43,550 nt of DNA. Origin: Ornithoclostridium faecigallinarum. GTDB taxonomy: Bacteria > Bacillota > Clostridia > Christensenellales > UBA3700. This document shows, piece by piece, positions 15,459-22,671 of the stretch. The notes beneath the pieces are model-generated. The model was not told the DNA's origin and made no database searches. It saw only the letters and a program-made list of their open reading frames with translations. Position 1 is the first letter of the stretch. The number at the start of each line of letters is the position of its first letter. The DNA is taken from NCBI GenBank assembly GCA_018713665.1, contig DVOI01000057.1:1-43550 (forward strand). The letters are read 5' to 3'. Made by a program: the position numbers and the translations under genes.

Positions 15459-16261
15459 ATTCTCACCGCCGCGATCCTGTCTTTGCCCTCGATATCCTTG
15501 ACGATCTTCACCTCGCCGAACGGCGCGAACATCGCTTTGAGCGCTTCGCCCTGCTCCGCGCCCATCTCGACGAGCAATATGCCGCCCTCTTCGAGGTGAG
15601 CGGCGAGCCCCTTCGCTATCTCTCGATAGAATTTCAAGCCGTCCTCTCCGCCGTCCAAAGCGCAATGCGGCTCAAAGTCGCGCACCTCGCGATCGAGCGA
15701 CGCGATCTGTTCGGTCGGGATATATGGCGGATTGGAGACGATCACGTCAAATCTGCCGTCTATGTTCTCCCAAATGTCGGACAGCAAAAAGCGCACTTTT
15801 GCGCCGTTCGCCTCGGCGTTGCGCGCCGCGATTTCGAGCGCGCGCTCGGAGATGTCGCTCGCGGTCACGTCCGCCCCCGTCTTTGCAAGCGCGATCGCGA
15901 TACATCCGCTGCCGGTGCACATGTCGAGCGCCTTCACCCCGGGGCCGCAATACGCCGCCGCCCGCTCTACGAGCTCTTCCGTCTCGGGACGCGGACAGAG
16001 CACCCCTTCGCCGACCTCGATCCTCATGCCGCAAAACTCGGCATAGCCGAACACTTGCCACAGCGGTCTGCCGGTCGCGCGCTCACGCGCGTAGTCTATC
16101 ATCTTTTTCGCCTGTTCCTCGCTCACCTCGCGCACGAGCGGCAGCGCTCCGCGCTTGATCCCGAGCGCCTCGCAGGCTATCCATTCGCGTTCGCTGCTGT
16201 CGGCGTTTGTGCCGGCGAGCAGCGAATCGACCTGTTTCAAGATCTCTTTGAGCGCGATCAC
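15443..16261 (-). CDS. prmC: Release factor glutamine N5-methyltransferase
   Basis: 272 residues from a GTG at 16261 that overlaps the TGA of the upstream DUF1385 gene in GTGA; the longer open frame would overlap that gene by 37 bp. It has an N-terminal helical substrate domain, then the SAM-binding motif ALDMCTGSGCIAIALA and the catalytic NPPY (VIVSNPPYIP) that methylates the GGQ glutamine of RF1/RF2. Its substrate RF1 is encoded directly downstream, overlapping by 16 bp. Cytoplasmic. Confidence 0.94.
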   Translation of the reverse strand: MIALKEILKQVDSLLAGTNADSSEREWIACEALGIKRGALPLVREVSEEQAKKMIDYARERATGRPLWQVFGYAEFCGMRIEVGEGVLCPRPETEELVERAAAYCGPGVKALDMCTGSGCIAIALAKTGADVTASDISERALEIAARNAEANGAKVRFLLSDIWENIDGRFDVIVSNPPYIPTEQIASLDREVRDFEPHCALDGGEDGLKFYREIAKGLAAHLEEGGILLVEMGAEQGEALKAMFAPFGEVKIVKDIEGKDRIAAVRICGKN

Positions 16262-17589
16262 TCGCCCTCTTCTCCGTCCGTCTTTTCGTCGCACTCGTCT
16301 TGCGGCGGCTCCGATTCCTCGTCGCGCGTATGCTGCGAGTCGTCTTGCGGCGGCTCCGCCTCTTCGACGGTCTTGGACGCGGAGGACTGTCTCTCCGCTT
16401 CCGCCTTTGCGGCGAGCGCCTTTTCGCGTTCCGCTTCAAGGTCGGCTTCGCCCTTGGCGATCATGAGCATGAGTTCCGCCTTGGAGTGCTTGATGTGGCT
16501 GACGTGCTCCAGCTCTTCGGGCGAGACGGCGAGCACCGCGCACATGATCTCTTTCGCCTTTGCCTCGTCTCCGCCGCACGCTTCGACGACCTGCTTTTGC
16601 ACCTTGTGCGCGAGCAGCTTGGTGTCAAAGCGCAATTCGGGCAAATTGGGGTCTTCGTCCATCGCCTGCACCGTCTTGAACGCGGCGATCGCGACCTCGA
16701 GCATGTCGTCGCTCGGCTGACGAGTGGTCAATTTTTGGAGCGCGAGCCCGGGCGCCTTGATGACGCGGACGAACTTGTTGTCGAACTTGGCGAGGAATTT
16801 GAGCGCCTCGTAGCTGATGCCGGCGACAATGGGGATGAGCGCGAGCCTGAGCAGCAGGCGCAGCCACAATTGATCCGACCAGCCGGTCAGCGAAAACACG
16901 AGCACGCTGATGACCATCGTCAAAAACATGAACGTCGTGCCGCAGCGGTCGTGGATCGTGGACATCGTGCGCGCATTCTCGACGGTCAATTCGAGCCCGT
17001 GCTCATAGCAGCTGATGGTCTTGTGCTCTGCGCCGTGGTACATATAGGTGCGGCGCACGTCCTTCATCAGCGCGGTCGCGGCAATATATGCGACGAAGAT
17101 GAGCATACGGATCGCGCCTTCGAGCAAGTTCATGCCGATCTGAACGCCTATGTTGGCGTCGGTGTCGATCTTGAACAGGGCGGCGATGCCGGTGACCGCG
17201 AGTTGGGGCAGAAAATAAAACAAAAGCAGCGACAGCGCGACGCCCACGACGACCGCGAACGCCATCACCACGCTGAACACATCGACCTTGAAAGTCTTGG
17301 CGAACCACTTTTCGACCTTGCTCGGCTGGGTTTCGCCGTCAAAGACTTCGCCCGAGCGCAAAAGAGTACCCACGCCCATGAACATCGTCCCGACGAAGTT
17401 GAAGATCCCGCGCAAAAACGGGGTGCGGAACAGAAAATTCTTGTCCTTTGTGGGTTTGATATACTTGCTTTCGACGACGATGTTGCCCTTTTCGTCGCGG
17501 ACTGCGGTCGCCATACTGCGCGTGCCGCGCATCATGACGCCCTCGATGACCGCTTGACCGCCTATCGAAGTACATCTCTTTCTCGCCAT
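16258..17589 (-). CDS. DUF1385 family membrane protein (YqhQ-like)
   Basis: 443 residues. The N-terminal GGQAVIEGVMMRG and central HGAEHKTISCYEHG blocks define DUF1385. Several membrane segments lie at about residues 110-135, 145-170 and 215-265. Function is not established; the conserved histidines suggest metal binding. After about residue 310 there is a long tail rich in Glu and Ala, then a strongly acidic end with EPPQDD/EPPQDE repeats, which is an addition to the core family. The gene order rpmE-DUF1385-prmC-prfA is common in Firmicutes. It starts after a terminator-like hairpin that follows rpmE, with AAGGAG at the start, so it probably depends on readthrough. Confidence 0.88.
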   Translation of the reverse strand: MARKRCTSIGGQAVIEGVMMRGTRSMATAVRDEKGNIVVESKYIKPTKDKNFLFRTPFLRGIFNFVGTMFMGVGTLLRSGEVFDGETQPSKVEKWFAKTFKVDVFSVVMAFAVVVGVALSLLLFYFLPQLAVTGIAALFKIDTDANIGVQIGMNLLEGAIRMLIFVAYIAATALMKDVRRTYMYHGAEHKTISCYEHGLELTVENARTMSTIHDRCGTTFMFLTMVISVLVFSLTGWSDQLWLRLLLRLALIPIVAGISYEALKFLAKFDNKFVRVIKAPGLALQKLTTRQPSDDMLEVAIAAFKTVQAMDEDPNLPELRFDTKLLAHKVQKQVVEACGGDEAKAKEIMCAVLAVSPEELEHVSHIKHSKAELMLMIAKGEADLEAEREKALAAKAEAERQSSASKTVEEAEPPQDDSQHTRDEESEPPQDECDEKTDGEEGE

Positions 17590-17600
17590 TGCGTCTCCTT

Positions 17601-17634
17601 AAAAAATATGGTGCAAGATAAGCTCTTGCACCAT
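17601..17634 (-). terminator. Hairpin terminator/attenuator between rpmE and the DUF1385 gene
   Basis: Perfect 11-bp stem ATGGTGCAAGA / TCTTGCACCAT with a 5-base loop, followed on the minus strand by ATTTTTT. It ends just before the ribosome site of the DUF1385 gene and no promoter is seen after it, so it probably sets the ratio of rpmE to downstream transcripts. Confidence 0.82.
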
Positions 17635-17640
17635 CGTAGC

Positions 17641-17844
17641 TCACATGCCGTAACGCTTCTTGAACTTATCGACCCTGCCGCCCGTATCCACCAGCTTTTG
17701 CTTGCCGGTATAGAAGGGATGGCACTTGTTGCAAACTTCGACTTTGATCACGTCGGTATCCTTGGTCGTGCCGCAGACGAATTTGGCTCCGCAGCTGCAC
17801 TGGACGACGACGTCGTGATATTGGGGCTGAATGCTCTCTTTCAT
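17641..17844 (-). CDS. rpmE: 50S ribosomal protein L31 (zinc-binding type)
   Basis: 67 residues from the ATG at 17844, which has GAGGTG six bases upstream; a GTG three codons earlier sits too close to AGGAG. The sequence MKESIQPQYHDVVVQCSCG, with CNKCHPFYTGKQK later, is L31. Four cysteines (CSC and CNKC) mark the C+ form that binds zinc and serves as a zinc store. First gene of the prmC-prfA operon, behind a strong promoter and followed by a terminator. Confidence 0.97.
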   Translation of the reverse strand: MKESIQPQYHDVVVQCSCGAKFVCGTTKDTDVIKVEVCNKCHPFYTGKQKLVDTGGRVDKFKKRYGM

Positions 17845-17877
17845 GTCGTTCACCTCTCCTTTATTTATGCAACAACC

Positions 17878-17906
17878 ATTATACTCACAAATATATTATT
17901 AGTCAA
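17878..17906 (-). promoter_or_regulatory. Strong promoter of rpmE
   Basis: Minus strand TTGACT, 17 bases, TATAAT, in a very A+T-rich patch, as expected for a ribosomal protein gene. Confidence 0.85.
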
Positions 17907-17925
17907 GCAAAAATTCAAGCTAATT

Positions 17926-18630
17926 TCAAAGGCTGTTTTCGCGGTCTTCATCGCCGTCGCTCGGGGGTTCGTCCAAGGGGACTTCTTCTCCGCGTTGCCG
18001 CGAAGTTTCGCGCGGCTCTTCGGGCGCGGGCTGTCCGTCGCCGCCCTTTTTGCCCTTGGGCGGTTTGGGGTTGAGCGCGCGGTACTCGGCGAGCTTGCGC
18101 ACGAGCGCGTCGGCGTCGAGCGGCGGTTGCTTGACGCGCTTTGCCTGCCCGACAACGATCGTGATTGCGAGCAGCACCGCGAGCGCGAGCGACACCCACG
18201 TCGTCGCGGTCAAAGTCGTCTTGACGATCAGCGCCAAAAATTGAACGGCGGTCGCGATCATCAATGTCGATTGCAGACACAATACGCCGCCGGCGTCGCC
18301 CTCTTTGGCGATTTCGTCGACCTCTCTCCCTGCGGCGAGAGGGACGCATGTCTTGACGCAAAACAGCGCCTCCGCCTCGGCAATGCTCGGCCTGGGGACG
18401 TCCTTTTTGCGCTCGACGCCCCAAAGGATCGCGAACACCGCCGCGGCGAGCAGCACCGCTCCGCAGACGCCGCCGACGAACGCGGACAGCACGCCGATCG
18501 AGGCTTGTCCGCCCAGCATACGCCAAAAGACGAGGTGCGCGCAATAGCTCATCGCCGCGCCGATGACGGCGATGACGGCGAGTTTGATCGCAAAATACAG
18601 GAATTTGAGTCTCTTTGTGCCGAATTGCAT
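17926..18630 (-). CDS. Hypothetical membrane protein
   Basis: 234 residues from the ATG at 18630, which has GGGTGA just upstream; the longer open frame runs through the galU terminator. There are two N-terminal hydrophobic segments (about 10-32 and 40-65), a soluble middle, and two more segments near 120-160. A charged, proline-rich cytoplasmic-like tail (PKPPKGKKGGDG, EEPRETSRQRGEE) closes the protein. I do not recognise a family. It lies 56 bp downstream of galU and may be read from the galU promoter. Confidence 0.6.
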   Translation of the reverse strand: MQFGTKRLKFLYFAIKLAVIAVIGAAMSYCAHLVFWRMLGGQASIGVLSAFVGGVCGAVLLAAAVFAILWGVERKKDVPRPSIAEAEALFCVKTCVPLAAGREVDEIAKEGDAGGVLCLQSTLMIATAVQFLALIVKTTLTATTWVSLALAVLLAITIVVGQAKRVKQPPLDADALVRKLAEYRALNPKPPKGKKGGDGQPAPEEPRETSRQRGEEVPLDEPPSDGDEDRENSL

Positions 18631-18648
18631 ATTCACCCGTTCAGAGCA

Positions 18649-18678
18649 CAAAATTCGCGACATGTGCCGCGAATTTTG
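18649..18678 (-). terminator. Hairpin after galU
   Basis: CAAAATTCGCG pairs exactly with CGCGAATTTTG (11 bp, 8-base loop). On the minus strand there is no long T-run after the stem, so termination may be partial. Confidence 0.5.
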
Positions 18679-18686
18679 CAAATTTG

Positions 18687-19565
18687 TCAATCAAGCGCGG
18701 GAACCAGCTTCTTGAGATAGTCGGCAAGCCCGTCTTTGAGCGCTCTATCGCGCAGCGCATACTCGATCGTCGCCTCGAGGAAGCCCTGCTTGTCGCCGAC
18801 GTCGTAGCGTCTGCCCTCGAAGTTGTAGGCATAGACGCCTGTCGAAGCCGCCATCATCTCGATCGCGTCGGTGAGGTAGACCTCGCCGCCCTTTGAGGGT
18901 TTGGACTGTTTGATGAGGTCGAAGATGTCGGCGGTGAACACATATCTGCCGATGCTGGCGAGGCGCGAGGGGGCGGTGCCGGGAGCGGGTTTTTCGACGA
19001 TCTGTTTGACCTCGGAATATCTGCCCTTGACCGCGCCGGGCTTGACGATGCCGTATTTGAAGGTCTCCTTTTCGGGGACTTCCTGGCAGCCCAAGATGCA
19101 TTTGCCGGTGTTCTCGAACGCGTCGATCAATTGCGCAAGGCAGGGTTTTTGGGGGTTGTAGACGATGTCGTCGCCGAACATGACCGCAAAGGGTTCGCCG
19201 GCGATGAACGCCTCGGCTTCGAGCACAGCCTTGCCCGACCCGTTCATCTCCTTTTGGCGGACGTAGTGGATGTGCGCCATGTCGGCGATGTCGCGGATCA
19301 TTTTGAGATAGTCTTTTTTGCCCTGTCTTTCGAGGATCTGTTCCAGCTCGACGGCGATGTCGAAGTGGTCCTCGATGCACTTTTTGTTTTTGCCCAAGAT
19401 GATGAGGATCTCGGTGACGCCGCTGGCGACCGCCTCTTCTACGACGTATTGCAGCGTGGGGGTGTCGACGATGGGGAGCATCTCTTTGGGGAGCGCCTTT
19501 GTCGCCGGCAAAAATCTCGTACCGAATCCGGCGGCGGGGATGACCGCCTTCCTAACTCTTTGCAT
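18687..19565 (-). CDS. galU: UTP-glucose-1-phosphate uridylyltransferase
   Basis: 292 residues from the ATG at 19565 with GAGGAG upstream. The nucleotide-binding motif is AVIPAAGFGTRFLPATKALPKEMLPIVD at the N-terminus (residues 7-34), followed by VMFGDDIV and IVEKPAPG, all standard GalU landmarks. It makes UDP-glucose from UTP and glucose-1-phosphate for cell-envelope polymers and could supply a GT8-type glycosyltransferase such as the one at 1549-2385. It has its own promoter at 19615-19643. Confidence 0.95.
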   Translation of the reverse strand: MQRVRKAVIPAAGFGTRFLPATKALPKEMLPIVDTPTLQYVVEEAVASGVTEILIILGKNKKCIEDHFDIAVELEQILERQGKKDYLKMIRDIADMAHIHYVRQKEMNGSGKAVLEAEAFIAGEPFAVMFGDDIVYNPQKPCLAQLIDAFENTGKCILGCQEVPEKETFKYGIVKPGAVKGRYSEVKQIVEKPAPGTAPSRLASIGRYVFTADIFDLIKQSKPSKGGEVYLTDAIEMMAASTGVYAYNFEGRRYDVGDKQGFLEATIEYALRDRALKDGLADYLKKLVPALD

Positions 19566-19614
19566 GCCTTCTCTCCTCGGACGGCGCGCGCCGCCCAATG
19601 ACATTATATGTATT

Positions 19615-19643
19615 ATGATACTATCTATCGGCGGCAATTTCAA
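19615..19643 (-). promoter_or_regulatory. Promoter of galU
   Basis: Minus strand TTGAAA, 17 bases, TATCAT. Confidence 0.6.
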
Positions 19644-19701
19644 GCCTTTTGGGCAAAAAGTATCAAATGTGGACAAAATCCCGTGGTTTTGAGTGAAAAA
19701 T

Positions 19702-20784
19702 TCAAATTTTCACGCTCGCGCCGCCGCGGTCGGCATCGTCCGCGCCGCAGCGCAAGAGGGCGCGGTTGCAAGTCCCTCGCACTGCGATATGAGCAAGCGG
19801 CAGCGCAAAGCGCGCGGTCGCGATGAGGCGGCGCAAGTCGTGAGGCGAGACGCCCTTGCCGTCCTCTTGGGCGACGTCGATGACGACGCAAGTTGCGCCC
19901 GAGCGCGCCGCGGCGGCAAGGTCGCGGACGCAGTCTTTGAACTTCACATTCGGAGCAATGACGACGGGCGTCAAGCCGTCGTCGCCCTTGCTCTGCGCAA
20001 GTGATTTTTCGGTGCCCGTGTGCGTTAACGGCAGATTTAACGAGACGTCGCTTTGCTCCGTTTGCAATCTCTTAGTTTGCGCCTCGCATTGCAAGCGGCG
20101 CGCCGCATCGCACAACCGCGGCAGGCGGACATGCCTCAACCTGCGCAATTCCCTCTCGGTCAACATGCCGCCCGAAGATATACGGCGAATGTAGCCGTCG
20201 ACGGGGTCGAGGCGTTTGACCTCGACGGAATCGCGCCCCCAAACGTATGGCAAAATGCGCGGCGCGGCAAGCGCGCCCAGCGCCGCCCAAAGTGCGTCCG
20301 TGGGCAAGAACACAAGCCCGTAGGCGACGACGATGTGCGCGACGTCGACGTCCTGCCCCAAGTAAAACTTCATGATCAAGCCGAGGTAGAGCACCCCGAC
20401 CGTATAGACGATGACAAGGTTGACGAGGCTGCCGCAAAGGCGGCGCGCAAAGCCGTTGACGCCGCGCGAGCAGATCAGCCCTCCGAAAAAGCAGCCGAGG
20501 CAAAAGCCGAGCAGATAGCCGAACGTCGGCTGCAAAACGTAGCCGAACCCTCCACCCAAAGTAAAGATGGGCACGCCGACCAGCCCCAAGACAAGATAGA
20601 CGACGATGCTCAAAGTCCCCCACTTCCACCCGAGCAGCAACATCGCCAAATTGCAAAACGCGAATTGCAGCGTCACCGGCACCGTGCCGATCGGGATCTT
20701 GACAAATGCCCCGACGGCCGCCAGCGCCGCAAACAGCGCGATCAATGCGATCAACTTTGTCCGCCTCAAAGCAGTCTCTTTCAT
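19702..20784 (-). CDS. bioY: Biotin transporter BioY with a C-terminal extension resembling decayed biotin synthase
   Basis: 360 residues, almost twice a normal BioY. Residues 1 to about 185 are a full S-component for biotin uptake by an ECF transporter: six hydrophobic segments, with IPIGTVPVTLQF and GGGFGYVLQPTFGYLLGF as family landmarks. From about residue 195, DGYIRRISSGGMLTERELRRL then LPRLCDAARRL looks like the N-terminal helices of biotin synthase. A later stretch (AARSGATCVVIDV, then GVSPHDLRRLIATAR) loosely follows its first barrel strands, but the CxxxCxxC radical-SAM motif is absent. The extension also contains a 25-bp repeat found elsewhere between genes. I read it as lost stop plus decayed bioB, though a real fusion is not excluded. 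The start codon lies only six bases after a -10. Confidence 0.75.
   Translation of the reverse strand: MKETALRRTKLIALIALFAALAAVGAFVKIPIGTVPVTLQFAFCNLAMLLLGWKWGTLSIVVYLVLGLVGVPIFTLGGGFGYVLQPTFGYLLGFCLGCFFGGLICSRGVNGFARRLCGSLVNLVIVYTVGVLYLGLIMKFYLGQDVDVAHIVVAYGLVFLPTDALWAALGALAAPRILPYVWGRDSVEVKRLDPVDGYIRRISSGGMLTERELRRLRHVRLPRLCDAARRLQCEAQTKRLQTEQSDVSLNLPLTHTGTEKSLAQSKGDDGLTPVVIAPNVKFKDCVRDLAAAARSGATCVVIDVAQEDGKGVSPHDLRRLIATARFALPLAHIAVRGTCNRALLRCGADDADRGGASVKI
20003..20027. repeat. Dispersed 24-25 bp repeat, copy 2
   Basis: GATTTTTCGGTGCCCGTGTGCGTTA, one inserted G relative to 7659-7682. This copy lies inside the C-terminal extension of the BioY reading frame, which argues that this part was once non-coding. 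Confidence 0.5.
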
Positions 20785-20790
20785 GGCAAC

Positions 20791-20819
20791 ATTATAGCAT
20801 AGAAACGAGACATTGTAAA
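20791..20819 (-). promoter_or_regulatory. bioY promoter abutting the start codon (leaderless transcript candidate)
   Basis: Minus strand TTTACA, 17 bases, TATAAT, then six bases and the ATG. Transcription would start at or next to the A of the ATG, and no ribosome site is present. Confidence 0.65.
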
Positions 20820-20852
20820 CTTATTTCGCGCATTGGTTTACAATTGTCGCGT

Positions 20853-20879
20853 AAAAATTCGCCGCCCTTTCGGACGGCG
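20853..20879 (-). terminator. Intrinsic terminator after the aldo/keto reductase gene
   Basis: Minus strand CGCCGTCC, GAAA loop, GGGCGGCG, then AATTTTT. Ends the rpmF-plsX-to-aldo/keto reductase run. Confidence 0.8.
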
Positions 20880-20885
20880 AGAGTT

Positions 20886-21746
20886 TCACTCTGCGCAAAA
20901 GTTTTGTTCGTCGGGATGAGAGCCGTATCGCTTGCCCTCTTCCATCCCCTCGATGTCGCCGATGTCCGACCAATCCAGCTCGAAGTCGAAGATGTCCGCG
21001 TTCTCCGCCATGCGCGCCCTGTGCGTACTCTTGGGCAGAGGCAGCACGCCTTGCGACAGCGCGAACTTGACGCACACTTGCGCGACCGACTTGCCGTGCT
21101 TGTGCGCAATCGAGTTGAGCGTCGGGTCATCCAAAAGCCTCGCCCTGCCGATTGGGCTCCACGCCTCGACCAAGATGTTGTTGCTCTTGCAAAACGCGAC
21201 CGTCTCGGGCTGAAGCAGTCCGGGGTGATACTCAATCTGATCGACCGCCGGCATAATGCGGCAATTGTCCTGCAAGCTGACAAGGTGGGACACGAGGAAG
21301 TTGCTGACGCCGATCGTCTTGACCTTGCCGTCCGCCTTCGCCTGTTCGAGCGCGCGCCATGTGTCGGCATTGACCGCCTGCCAATCGCTGTAATTCTTGG
21401 CGTTGGCGGGCCAATGGATGAGGCACATGTCCATATAGTCCAAACCGAGGCGTTTGAGCGACGCGTCTATCGCGCGCGAGGCGCGGTCATAGCCGTGCTC
21501 GCTCGCCCACACCTTTGACGTGACGAAGATGTCACCGCGCGCCAAACCGCTGTCCCTGACCGCCTTACCGACGCTCTCTTCGTTGCGGTAGATCGCCGCG
21601 GTGTCGATGTGGCGATAGCCCAGCTCGAGCGCGTCCGCGACGCTGCGATAGGCGACGATCGGGTCGTCGATCAGGTAGGTCCCGAAACCGAGACACGGGA
21701 TGAAGTTGCCGTCCGCCAGCGCGAACCTGTCGCTTGCTCTGTCCAT
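20886..21746 (-). CDS. Aldo/keto reductase
   Basis: 286 residues. The catalytic tetrad is complete: D48 (RHIDTA), Y53 (IYRNEESVG), K78 (VTSKVW) and H111 (LIHWP). The C-terminal LPLPKSTHRARMAEN block binds the 2'-phosphate of NADPH. These cytoplasmic TIM-barrel enzymes reduce aldehydes and ketones; closest in style to the diketogluconate/methylglyoxal reductase group, substrate unknown. Starts 21 bp after ftsY with GGGAGG upstream, so it is likely the last gene of the plsX-rnc-smc-ftsY operon, before a terminator. Confidence 0.92.
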   Translation of the reverse strand: MDRASDRFALADGNFIPCLGFGTYLIDDPIVAYRSVADALELGYRHIDTAAIYRNEESVGKAVRDSGLARGDIFVTSKVWASEHGYDRASRAIDASLKRLGLDYMDMCLIHWPANAKNYSDWQAVNADTWRALEQAKADGKVKTIGVSNFLVSHLVSLQDNCRIMPAVDQIEYHPGLLQPETVAFCKSNNILVEAWSPIGRARLLDDPTLNSIAHKHGKSVAQVCVKFALSQGVLPLPKSTHRARMAENADIFDFELDWSDIGDIEGMEEGKRYGSHPDEQNFCAE

Positions 21747-21767
21747 AATTTTTCCTCCCTGTGTGCG

Positions 21768-22664
21768 TTATTCAAACAAAGCGTCGATGAACGCCTCCGC
21801 GTCGAACTCCTCGAGATCGTCGATGCCCTCGCCCACGCCGACGAACACGACGGGCAGCTCGCGCTCCGCCGAGATCGCGAACACGACCCCGCCCTTTGCG
21901 GTGCCGTCCAGCTTGTTGAGGATGATGCCGTCCATGTCGATGATCTCGTCAAACGCCTCGACTTGCGACAGCGCGTTCTGTCCCGTCGTCGCGTCGATGA
22001 CGATGTAGGTGCGGTAGTCGCAATCGGGATACTCCCTGCCGACGACCTTGTTGATCTTGGCGAGTTCGTTCATCAAATTCTTTTTGTTTTGCAGTCTTCC
22101 GGCGGTGTCGATCAACACGACGTCCGTGTTCTTCGCCTTCGCCGACGCGATCGCGTCGTATACGACCGCCGCCGGGTCGCTGCCCTCTTCGTGACGTATC
22201 ACGCGCACGCCCGCGCGCTCGCCCCAGACCTCGAGCTGCTCCGCCGCCGCCGCGCGGAAGGTGTCCGCCGCCGCCATCACGACAGACTTGCCCTTGGCCG
22301 TGAAGTATTTGGCGAGCTTGCCCAACGCGGTTGTCTTGCCCACGCCGTTGACCCCGGCGACAAGGATGACCAGCGGATACTCATACGGCGCAATCTCATA
22401 GTCTATCGCGTCGGTCATGATGCGCTTGAGCAGGTCTCTGCCCTGCTCGGGCGTCTTGACCTTTTCGCGATAGCACGCGTCGCGAAAGTCCTCGATGATC
22501 TGCTCCGCCGCCGTCACGCCGACATCCGCGCCGATTAGGATTGCCTCGAGCTCGTCATAGAAATCGTCGTCGAGCGCGCGCCCCGCGAACAGCGCGTACA
22601 TCTTTTTGGAAAAGTTCTCTTTGGTCTTTTTGAGCGCTTGCGCTATCTTTGAAAATATGCCCAT
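21768..22664 (-). CDS. ftsY: Signal recognition particle receptor FtsY
   Basis: 298 residues from the ATG at 22664 (GAGGTG five bases upstream; a GTG two codons earlier has no ribosome site). It has the N domain followed by the SRP GTPase G domain: GVNGVGKTTALGKLAKYF (P-loop), AADTFRAAAAEQL, LIDTAGR and LNKLDGTAKGG. It lacks the long acidic N-terminal A domain, as in many Gram-positive bacteria. It docks ribosome-SRP complexes at the membrane. Seven bases downstream of smc; the smc-ftsY pair is common in Firmicutes. Confidence 0.96.
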   Translation of the reverse strand: MGIFSKIAQALKKTKENFSKKMYALFAGRALDDDFYDELEAILIGADVGVTAAEQIIEDFRDACYREKVKTPEQGRDLLKRIMTDAIDYEIAPYEYPLVILVAGVNGVGKTTALGKLAKYFTAKGKSVVMAAADTFRAAAAEQLEVWGERAGVRVIRHEEGSDPAAVVYDAIASAKAKNTDVVLIDTAGRLQNKKNLMNELAKINKVVGREYPDCDYRTYIVIDATTGQNALSQVEAFDEIIDMDGIILNKLDGTAKGGVVFAISAERELPVVFVGVGEGIDDLEEFDAEAFIDALFE

Positions 22665-22671
22665 TTTCACC

